A stretch of 64,000 bases of DNA from AM-0621 sp964386705 (lineage in GTDB: Bacteria; Planctomycetota; Planctomycetia; Planctomycetales; Planctomycetaceae): assembly GCA_964386705.1 (NCBI GenBank), contig CAYLTY010000011.1:1-64000 (forward strand), written 5' to 3'. The translations under genes and the position numbers were made by a program. Position 1 is the stretch's first letter, and the number at the start of each line of letters is the position of its first letter. Positions 17,815 to 26,100 of this stretch are shown here, piece after piece. The notes beneath the pieces were generated by a model, which saw only the letters and a list, made by a program, of their open reading frames with translations, had not been told where the DNA came from and made no database searches.

Positions 17815-20367
17815 CTAGAACCGATTCAACGCCGTCAGCAACGCCGCGCTGAGCACGAAGGTCTCATCAATCTCGCCGGGCTCGGCGCTGATCGAGTTCG
17901 TGCCCTGATTGCCGGCGATCCTATCAGCATTGCCGTTACCTGCGATGGTGTCGTCACCGTCACCACCTAGCAGGGTATCGTTGCCAAGGGCACCCGTGAG
18001 GATGTCGTTGCCATCGCCGCCGAGGATCACGTCATTGCCGATGTCGCCGCTGATGGTGTCGTTGCCGTCATCGCCATTGATGAGGTCGTCGCCTTCCAGG
18101 CCGTCGATGAAGTCGTTGCCGTCACCGCCACGCATGGTGTCGTTACCGCCATCGCCGCGCATGGTGTCGTCGCCATCACCGCCCTTGACGAAGTCGTTAC
18201 CCGCGTGACCTCGCATGAAGTCATTGCCCACGCCGCCATCCAGCGAGTCGTTGCCGATGGCTCCCAGCAGGGCGTCGTTACCACTCTCGCCGAAGATCAG
18301 GTCGTTGCCATCCCAGCCGACGAGGTTGTCATCGCCGAAGCCGCCGTAGATGGTGTCGTTGCCGGCATCGCCGTTCATGAAATCGTTGCCGAGGCCGCCC
18401 AGCATCGAGTCGTCGCCGTCGTTGCCGGACATCGAGTCATTGCCGTCACCGCCGTCGAGCACGTCGAGACCAACGCCGCCCGAGACGGTGTCCAGCCCGG
18501 CCTGACCGAACAGGCGATCGTTTCCGGCGCTGCCGTCGAGCAGATCGTCGCCATCACCACCATCGATCGTGTCAGCTCCGGCAGTACCCGTAATGGTGTC
18601 GTTCTCCACACCACCGTTGAACTGCACCAGCACTGCACCAGAGTTGTTTCCAGCACCGTTAATAACGTCCGCGCCGGTTTCGCCATTAACGATCAGCACT
18701 ACCGGGCGACTGACACCGGACAGATTGTTGATATTGATAATATCATCGCCCGCACCAGCGTTGATGACGACACGTGTCACGTCCTCGCGGACAGTCGTGG
18801 TGCCGGACGAATCGGTCACTGTCAGGAGCCCACCCGAAGCACCTACGGTGATCGTATTGCCTGCCGCATTGCCTCGGAACTCGACGGTGTCGCCGCCGCT
18901 GCCACCCGCTGTCGTGTCGGTCGCCCCGCCCGGCTGCCGGATGATCATGTCATCGCCCCCGCCCCCGTCCAGCGAGTCGACGCCACTATTACCTGTAATG
19001 GTATCATCGCCTTCACCGCCATTGATGGCGTCGTTTCCGGCACCTCCCAACAGTGAGTCGTCACCGAAACCGCCAAAAATGGCGTCGTTATTTATACCAC
19101 CAATAACCGTATCATTGCCGATCGTGAAATTATTCGCGTCGTCGCCGTACAGAAGGTTCGCACCAGCGTTGTCATTCAACAGGTCGTCGCCGTTACCACC
19201 TTCCAGCGTGTCGTTGCCAGCGTTTCCGAAGATACTGTCGTTACCGTTATCGCCAGAGACGAAATCGTTACCAGAACCACCATAAGCCTGGTCGTTGCCC
19301 TGACCACCATACATGGTGTCATTCGACATGCCGCCAACGAGAGTATCATTACCGGTCGTCGCAAAGAGCGAATCATCGCCGTAGATCAGGTTGCCATCGG
19401 CACCGCCGTCCATGCTGTCGTTGCCAGCGCCGCCTTCCATCGTGTCGAGGCCAGCGTTGCCCGCGATCACGTCGTCGCCATTGTTGCCTTGCAACAGGTC
19501 GTTGCCCCCACCGCCAAGCAGGGAGTCGTTGCCGTCGTCGCCCTGTAGCGAGTCGCCATCCAGGTTGCCGTTCAGAATATCATTGCCGCCATTGCCGCGG
19601 ATGGTGTCCCGTCCGAAGCCGCCGTCAATGTTATCGTTGCCGATGTCGGCCGTGCCGGTCGCGTCACCCTCGATGAAGTCGGCACCGTTACCGCCGAGGA
19701 TGGTGTCGTCGCCATTGCCACCATAGAGCAGGTCATCGCCGTCACCGCCGTCGATATTGTCGTTCCCTGAACTGCGCAACACGTTGTCCGCGCCGTCACC
19801 AGCGCGGATGATGTCGTTACCGGCACCGCCGTCGAGCAGGTCGTTGCCGTTGCCGCCGTCCAGAATGTTGATGCCCGAACCGGCGTTGATGGTGTCGTTA
19901 CCGTCGCCGCCGCGCAGCGAATCATTCAGATTCAACGATCCGATGATGGTGTCGTTGCCGTTTCCGGCATCGACCTGAATCTGGCTGAGCGAACTGAAGG
20001 TCGTTGAAGAGACAGCACTCAGGTCGATGGCGTTATTACCGCCGTCACCGAATACACTCAGACGCTGCACCTGAGATGGCGTCACGGCGGGCATTGAGGC
20101 CAATGGGGTCCCGTTGGCCAGCACTTGCACGCGGGTACTGTTGGATGGGTTCACTCGAACCGCAACGCTCTCGCCAGCACTCGTGATCACTTGCAGTTCG
20201 TTCTGGATGAACAGCGCCGTAACCGTCAGCAAGGATCGATCTTCAAGGTTCTCAGCAACATCCACCGTTCGGAGTTGAGCCGCCTGTAAGCCAGTCCGGT
20301 GACGCAATCTTGACTTCGAACGACGCGAGGCTCGACTTACGAACGTCTTCAGCCAGGAAATCAGCAT
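17815..20367 (-). CDS. RTX-type Ca-binding repeat exported protein with LEDRSLLT head
   Basis: The 850-residue protein begins MLISWLKTFVSRASRRS (basic and hydrophobic). At residues 41-48 it has LEDRSLLT, a variant of the LEPRxLLS/LExRxLLT signature of planctomycete exported proteins. A DLS-type domain (RLSVFGDGGNNAIDLSAVSS) follows, then from about residue 130 tens of nonapeptides of the GGxGxDxxx type (GGDGDDLLYGGNGDDTILGG), a beta-roll that binds calcium. A non-repeat insert near residues 520-590 (GNAAGNTITVGASGGLLTVT) interrupts the run. The C-terminal tail is GEIDETFVLSAALLTALNRF, closely matching that of the next RTX gene. ATG 20367 is chosen because GAGGG lies seven bases before it. Export is inferred. 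Confidence 0.88.
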   Translation of the reverse strand: MLISWLKTFVSRASRRSKSRLRHRTGLQAAQLRTVDVAENLEDRSLLTVTALFIQNELQVITSAGESVAVRVNPSNSTRVQVLANGTPLASMPAVTPSQVQRLSVFGDGGNNAIDLSAVSSTTFSSLSQIQVDAGNGNDTIIGSLNLNDSLRGGDGNDTINAGSGINILDGGNGNDLLDGGAGNDIIRAGDGADNVLRSSGNDNIDGGDGDDLLYGGNGDDTILGGNGADFIEGDATGTADIGNDNIDGGFGRDTIRGNGGNDILNGNLDGDSLQGDDGNDSLLGGGGNDLLQGNNGDDVIAGNAGLDTMEGGAGNDSMDGGADGNLIYGDDSLFATTGNDTLVGGMSNDTMYGGQGNDQAYGGSGNDFVSGDNGNDSIFGNAGNDTLEGGNGDDLLNDNAGANLLYGDDANNFTIGNDTVIGGINNDAIFGGFGDDSLLGGAGNDAINGGEGDDTITGNSGVDSLDGGGGDDMIIRQPGGATDTTAGGSGGDTVEFRGNAAGNTITVGASGGLLTVTDSSGTTTVREDVTRVVINAGAGDDIININNLSGVSRPVVLIVNGETGADVINGAGNNSGAVLVQFNGGVENDTITGTAGADTIDGGDGDDLLDGSAGNDRLFGQAGLDTVSGGVGLDVLDGGDGNDSMSGNDGDDSMLGGLGNDFMNGDAGNDTIYGGFGDDNLVGWDGNDLIFGESGNDALLGAIGNDSLDGGVGNDFMRGHAGNDFVKGGDGDDTMRGDGGNDTMRGGDGNDFIDGLEGDDLINGDDGNDTISGDIGNDVILGGDGNDILTGALGNDTLLGGDGDDTIAGNGNADRIAGNQGTNSISAEPGEIDETFVLSAALLTALNRF

Positions 20368-20750
20368 TAGCAAACCCTCGTGGTGCCGCAGCCTCGGATT
20401 GCGGACTGTCTTATTGTGCATTCTAAGAGTTCGCCGAGCGCGAACTCATACTGGCTCTAGCTGTCCCGCGCCGTCAATCAACGCATGTCGCTTTGGACTG
20501 CGCGCCGTAGCTTTTGATGAGGATTCTCAAGCAAAGTTCCGCGATTACCCGCAGTTTGCCATAAACTGCGGAGTCCACCGAAATGAACAGACTGTTCTGA
20601 AACGCAAGCAGCCACGCACAACACCCTGATCTTCAAGTGAAAGCGGCGTTTGCCCCTTCCCTGGTCGATCAACGCGTCATGCGTGGCTGCAAGCGAGTGC
20701 AGTGGTATCTGACGAGCGGAGCACAGTCGAGAACCTGCCCCGCGATTTCG
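20368..20750. other. Intergenic stretch with inverted repeat
   Basis: This 383-base gap lies between the NHL-like gene (stop at 20751) and the RTX gene start, all minus-strand. It holds an 11-base inverted repeat, GCAGCCACGCA (20608-20618) and TGCGTGGCTGC (20680-20690), 61 bases apart, which might form the 3' end of the NHL-gene transcript. No T-run follows on the minus strand. No gene is apparent. Confidence 0.4.
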
Positions 20751-21770
20751 TTAGAGACCAGAAACTTTCACGATCTGGCCAGTCGGGGTGCCATCGGCCT
20801 TGCCGAAGACGGTGATATAGAGGTTGCCATCAGCGTCAAACGCGCAGCCAGCGGGCTTGTCGAGACCGACAATCTTCGTGGCCGCCTTGCCGGCGCCAGC
20901 TTTCGGATCGATGGCGAACAGGCCGCCCTTCGAAGCGTCGACCCAGGAGAAGTCGGTCGCGAACCACTTGCCAGACTTCGGATGAGCCGCGAGGCCAGCA
21001 ATGTCGTTCAAGCCGAGTTCCACCTTGGCCTTCAGCTTACCGTCCGGGCCGTAGATCGTCAGCAGGCTGTCGCCAGCCTGATTCACTTCGCCAATCTGGC
21101 CGATAACCAGATCCTTGCCGTCCGCCGAGTAAGCCACTGGGCCGGGAGCATCGACGTTCACAGCTTCCTTGGTGGCGATGGACAGATCCAGCGCGCCCCA
21201 CTTGTCGCCCGTCTTGCTCGAAATCGCGATCCAGCCCTTGGTGTCGTCGCCATTGCAGGTCACGGCGATCTTCGAGCCGTTGGTCGCCACGCCGTAGAAG
21301 TTACCTTCGCCCTTGGGACTCTTTTCGCACGGAGCGATCGGGCCGAGGGTCACGGCTGCTGCGGTTTCCTTCTGAGGCGCTGCCGCTGGAGTGGTGCCGA
21401 CCTTGTAGACGCGCACCAGTTCTTCACCGTCAACCCGGCTGCCGTCGCCGACGATCAGCGTGGTCTTGTCGAGGAATGCCAGACCCAGGGGGCCGATCGC
21501 GTACTTGGGTCCCTTGCCGTAGATGTCGGTGGGGTCCGGATAGCCGGTGATCTCAGCCGTCAGCTTGCCGCTCTTGGGGTCGAGCCGATGCACTCCGGCA
21601 TGGCTGGCGACGAACACATGACCGGTGTCGGGCTGCACTGCCACACCGCTGGGATTCATCAGTCCTTCGGCGACAACCTTCACCGCCGGGTCAGCCGCCG
21701 AAGCCGTGGCAGCCAGGCCCGTGACAATCACAGCCTTGCTGAGAAATAAAGCAATCCAGTTCTTGCGCAT
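20751..21770 (-). CDS. Secreted NHL/SMP-30-like beta-propeller protein
   Basis: The 339-residue protein has a signal peptide (MRKNWIALFLSKAVIVTGLA, cleavage near TASAAD). It is then a six-bladed-type propeller of the SMP-30/NHL kind: NPSGVAVQPDTGHVFVASHA, IGPLGLAFLDKTTLIVGDGS, GLAAHPKSGKWFATDFSWVD and PAGCAFDADGNLYITVFGKA. The middle (TPAAAPQKETAAAVTLG) is a low-complexity inset. GAGGAA precedes ATG 21770. It follows the di-haem peroxidase gene by 88 bases on the same strand, so both may be co-expressed periplasmic proteins. The ligand is unknown. Confidence 0.85.
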   Translation of the reverse strand: MRKNWIALFLSKAVIVTGLAATASAADPAVKVVAEGLMNPSGVAVQPDTGHVFVASHAGVHRLDPKSGKLTAEITGYPDPTDIYGKGPKYAIGPLGLAFLDKTTLIVGDGSRVDGEELVRVYKVGTTPAAAPQKETAAAVTLGPIAPCEKSPKGEGNFYGVATNGSKIAVTCNGDDTKGWIAISSKTGDKWGALDLSIATKEAVNVDAPGPVAYSADGKDLVIGQIGEVNQAGDSLLTIYGPDGKLKAKVELGLNDIAGLAAHPKSGKWFATDFSWVDASKGGLFAIDPKAGAGKAATKIVGLDKPAGCAFDADGNLYITVFGKADGTPTGQIVKVSGL

Positions 21771-21858
21771 CGTGCATTCCTCTTCAGTTTAGGGGAGATT
21801 CAGAGTCTGCTTTAAAATCAGAAATTGATGAGCGATGGAACGAACGCCGGGGCCCTCT

Positions 21859-22866
21859 CTACGGCAGTTTGGGCGCCGCGTGATTGGGATAATCCGGGCT
21901 CGCGAGTCCTTCTTTCAAAAAGATCACCAGGTCCGACTTCTCTTCGTCCGTCAGCTTGAGTGTGTAGATCTCTTCATCGAGCCAGTCGTTCGCGGTGCCG
22001 CCTTTGTTGTAGTAGTCCACAACTTCTTCCAGCGTCTTCAGGCTGCCGTCGTGCATGTAAGGACCGGAGCGGGCGATCTCACGCAAGGTCGGCGTCTTGA
22101 ACGAACCGCGATCGCCCTCCAGCTTGCTGATCGATTCGCGGCCAACGTCCGGCTTGTCGGCAGCCATGCCAACCCCGACGTTGTGATAGCTGCCATCCGA
22201 GAAGCTGGGTCCGGAGTGGCATGCCGAGCAGTGGCCTTTGCCAAAGAACAGCTTCATGCCGCGCTGAGCCTTCGCCGACAGAGCCTTCTCGTCACCAGCC
22301 TTGAACTTGTCGTAAGGAGCGTTGCCAGACACCACCGTGCGTTCGTAAGCGGCGATGGCTTTTGCAATGCCTTCCTTGTTGACGTCCGTGCCGAACACGG
22401 CTTTGAACTGCGTGCGATAGCCTTCGATCTTGCTGAGCTTCGCAACCGCGTCTTCCAGCGAGAGCGCCATTTCGATCGGGTTCTGAATCGGCCCCAGCGC
22501 CTGGTCTTCCAGCGACTTCGCGCGCCCGTCCCAGAACTGCTGACTGTAATACGCCGCGTTGATTACCGACGGAGCACTGCGTCCGCCGACCTGACCCCCG
22601 ACGCCCGTCGCGAACCGTTCGCCATTGCTGAAACCCTTCTTCGGGTCGTGGCAACTGGCGCAGGAAACCGTGTTGTCTTTGGACAGGCGCGGATCGAAAT
22701 AGAGCTGCTTGCCGAGTTCGATCTTGGCGGCCGACGGCTGATTGTCTTCCGGCCAAGCAATCGCGGGCAGTCCCAGCGGAACGGTTGGTGCCTTGTCGGC
22801 GGAGAAGACTGCAGAAGCGCCCACAACACAAATCGTCACAGCGCTCCATCGAGCAAATTGCAGCAT
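21859..22866 (-). CDS. Di-haem cytochrome c peroxidase / MauG-like protein
   Basis: The 335-residue protein has a signal peptide (MLQFARWSAVTICVVGASAV), then the two CXXCH haem sites of the bacterial CCP family: CASCH (Cys69, Cys72, His73) and CSACH (Cys213, Cys216, His217). Flanking motifs are typical: GKQLYFDPRLSKDNTVSCA, GGQVGGRSAPSVINAAYYSQ, FWDGRAKSLEDQA, KTPTLREIARSGPYMHDGSL, and LVIFLKEGL at the end. It should reduce peroxide, or oxidise other substrates, in the periplasm. ATG 22866 is chosen over 22875 because GAGAGG is too close to the earlier start. The NHL-like gene follows by 88 bases. Confidence 0.92.
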   Translation of the reverse strand: MLQFARWSAVTICVVGASAVFSADKAPTVPLGLPAIAWPEDNQPSAAKIELGKQLYFDPRLSKDNTVSCASCHDPKKGFSNGERFATGVGGQVGGRSAPSVINAAYYSQQFWDGRAKSLEDQALGPIQNPIEMALSLEDAVAKLSKIEGYRTQFKAVFGTDVNKEGIAKAIAAYERTVVSGNAPYDKFKAGDEKALSAKAQRGMKLFFGKGHCSACHSGPSFSDGSYHNVGVGMAADKPDVGRESISKLEGDRGSFKTPTLREIARSGPYMHDGSLKTLEEVVDYYNKGGTANDWLDEEIYTLKLTDEEKSDLVIFLKEGLASPDYPNHAAPKLP

Positions 22867-23080
22867 GTCAGACATCCTCTCAGGCGATCGCGGCCATCAA
22901 CAGCGTCATTCCAAGAAGACGCCAAATCGAACCAGCGAAGAGTGTGGGCAGGGCAGAATCAGGTGATCCAAAGATGGACCGCCGGGCAGGCCCCAGCATG
23001 TTGCCGACTGCGCCGAAGCCCTGCAAGCAACGCCGGTTCCCAACAGCTCACTGATTGCTGCTCGGTGCTGCACGCGAGGC

Positions 23081-23118
23081 AAAACAAAAAGCCTGTCGCG
23101 ACACGGCGCGACAGGCTT
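23081..23118 (-). terminator. Rho-independent terminator of the large RTX gene
   Basis: On the minus strand a perfect 12-base stem (23107-23118 paired with 23089-23100, arm AAGCCTGTCGCG, loop of six bases) is followed by TTTTTGTTTT. It lies about 42 bases after the RTX gene's stop codon. It is the strongest terminator in the window and separates the RTX gene from the peroxidase gene. Confidence 0.9.
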
Positions 23119-23159
23119 CAGATTGCTCAATCGGCTCAACAACTTCGACAGATCTTTCT

Positions 23160-26100
23160 TTAGACGGGAGTCAGCAACGCCAGAATCGCGGCGTCGAGCA
23201 CAAAGGCCTCGTCGATCTCGGACGGCGAGTTGACGCTCAGCACGTCAGTTCCGTCGCCCCCGGACACTTTGTTCGTGCCGCCATTGCCGGCCACGGTGTC
23301 ATCGCCGTCACCCGCGAGGATCGTGTCATTACCCGCGGCACCGGTGATGAGGTCGTTGCCATCGCCACCGATCAGGGTGTCGTTGCCGTTGCCGCCGAGG
23401 AGCGTGTCATTGCCGTTGGCTCCGGCAATCAGGTCGTTGCCATCACCGCCATCGACGTCGTCCTCGCCGTCGCCAGCGTTGATGGTGTCGTTATCCTGAT
23501 CGCCTCGCAGCGTGTCGTTGCCGTCACCGCCGAGGATCAGGTCGAAACCTGCGTGGCCACGCACTGAGTCTGCACCTGTGCCACCTTCAATGCGGTCATT
23601 GCCTGCCGCGCCGAAGACTGTGTCGTTGCCGTTCTCACCCTTGATGGTGTCATTACCAAACCAGCCGTTGAGGACGTCGTTGCCAGTGCCGCCCAGGACG
23701 ATGTCATTGCCATCATCACCGTTCAGGCTGTCCGCACCGTCATCGCCGAGCAGGCTGTCGTCGCCGGTGCCGCCGCCGATGGTATCATCACCGATGCCAC
23801 CACGCAGAGTATCAACGCCGTCCGAACCGTTGATGACATCGTTGCCATCGCCGCCATCGAAGATGTCGGTTCCGGAAGTGCCATCCAGAGTATCGTTGCC
23901 CGTACCGCCCAGAACCTGCAGCGGCACCACGCCCAGCTTGGCATTGCTGCCGATGAAGCGGTCATTGCCGGCTCCCAGGTCCAGCGTAATTGCGACCGGC
24001 AGCGTGCGATTGACATCCGTCAGAGTAATCGTGTCATCGCCGTCGCCCGCAACGATATTCACCGTTCTGACGCTGTCCGCCAGAGTAATACTCGCCGTGC
24101 CGGTAGTAATCCGCAACTGGCTGCCAACCTGACTGACGGTAAATGTGTTGTTTCCAGCGTTGCCTTCGATGATGACAGTATCGGCGCCATTCGTCGCCAG
24201 AGAACTGTTACCGCCGGTACTGGTGCCGTTCGCAAACGGTCTCAGAGTAATCGTGTTGCTGTCCGCGCCACCACCCAACGTGTGATTGCCACGCTCGCCA
24301 TTAATTGTGTCATCACCCGAGCCACCGTCGGTCGTATCGTTACCGCTGCCCGTCGTGATGGTGTCATCACCCCCACTTCCCAACAGGCTGTCGTCTCCAT
24401 CATCGCCCAGAATTGTATCCATACCATCGGCGCCGATCAGCGTATCGTTCCCGGTCCCGCCCTGAATCAAGTCACCAGCGGAAACACCGGCCGCAACTGG
24501 AGGCAGCGGCGTAGACGTCGCCACTTGAACCACGCTGGCACTTCGGAACATCCACGCACCGCGACCCAGCGTCCCGGCAACGATCAAGTCGTCTCGCGAA
24601 TCATAGTCCAGATCGTAGACCGGGACGGTGGGCAGACTCGCATCAAGCTCTGACCAAGTCCCCAGCGTCGCGACGGACATGCGATAGACGCCGACCTGTG
24701 TGCCCACAGCGACAAAGCTGCCGACACCATTGATGAACTCGATCGCCTGAATCCCCTGCTGGGCAAGATTGCCGGTCACATCGGCCCAAGTCGCACCGGC
24801 ATCGGTCGTGCGGAACACACTCGTGGAATCCGACACGTAAGCGATTCGCCAGTTGGCAGGATCCAGCGCGATACCCGTGACAAACCCGCCTGGATAGCTC
24901 GCAGCACGAGCAGGTGCCCCTGTTCCAGCTTGACGTACGAAGATCTGGTTTCCAGACCCCACATACAAAACGTCTGGATTAGGCACTCCTCCAAGAAAGC
25001 CACCGTAGGCGATTGCATCGCTGTTCACTGGCCCGACATTGGCCAACTCAGTTATCGAATTACCGCGGTTAGCGGACTCATAGGGATTGTTGCCGCCGCC
25101 GAGAATGATTCTCTGACCATCCACAGCATTGACTGCCACTGGCGTCACAAACTGTGGAACGAATGCAGCTCCATTTCCGGTCACTGTAAGCGGTGGAAAT
25201 ACTTCGCTCAGGAGATTGTTGTTCGCATCGTAGGTTCGTCGTCGAAACGCGCCGAGATTCTGAAAGCTGGAGTACCTGATCGACTGGCCCGGAATACTGA
25301 TGATATCCACAGCCACGTCGCCGCCATCCGCTTGAGAAACACTGTCCCACGCCTGACCAACGGACGTTATTTGCTGCGGAGTTCCGGTATCCTGAGACCC
25401 ACCAATAATAATGTTTGATGTGGTATCATAAGCGACATCGTGCATCTCATTGATCTGAAGATTCCCGTTAATCGAGAACCAATCGCCAGTATTCGTTCTG
25501 GGACTTGTGCGTCGATAGATGCCGCCATCGTCCGTTTCAATCAAATTGCCCGCTGCATCGAACGTCATTTCTCGCGAGTCCGCGTGGGGCGAACTGCTAC
25601 TTGCAGTTCCACCCGTCGGAATGGCGGCGATGTCGTTGCGGTGCGTCATGTGCGCCCACTGGGGAGACGGCGTGGCGCCAGTCGGTGCGATTCGCGTATC
25701 ACCTCGGAAAATTCGACCGGAGAAGGCCACGGCCCCCAGGAAGTTCGGGAACGGACCGTCCTGCCGATCGCCAGCGACATAGACGATATTTTGATCGGTA
25801 GGGTCAACTACTATCGAGAAGTGAATAGCACCTTGCCCACCCGGATTCGTTCGAGGGCTCAGTCCTTCGACGTCTCCATTGCCTTCCAATGTTGTTGGGA
25901 GATCCATCCGCGTCCAAGCTGTGCCATCATCCGTATAACCAATATAGCTTGGCTGACCATTGGTCAGAACGCCGATATAGAGCCGGCCATTGCGGCCTAC
26001 AGCCATCTCAATATTGTTATTTCCCGCTGCGGTGATCCGCGCATTCGCCCCGCCTTGAGACACGTCGTTGGCAGATATATTGACCCACGTCGCTCCCCCG

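Noticed and set aside
18205..19056. Long plus-strand ORF antisense to the RTX gene
   Set aside because: It mirrors the GGxGxDxxx codons of the minus-strand gene, giving an artefactual Val/Ala/Ile-rich frame without start signals. The same holds for 27241-28230 and 30714-31499 plus.
17900..20000. Regularly spaced DNA motif that could look like a CRISPR array or tandem repeat
   Set aside because: The period follows the nonapeptide repeats in frame, units vary at synonymous positions, and there are no unique spacers or cas genes.
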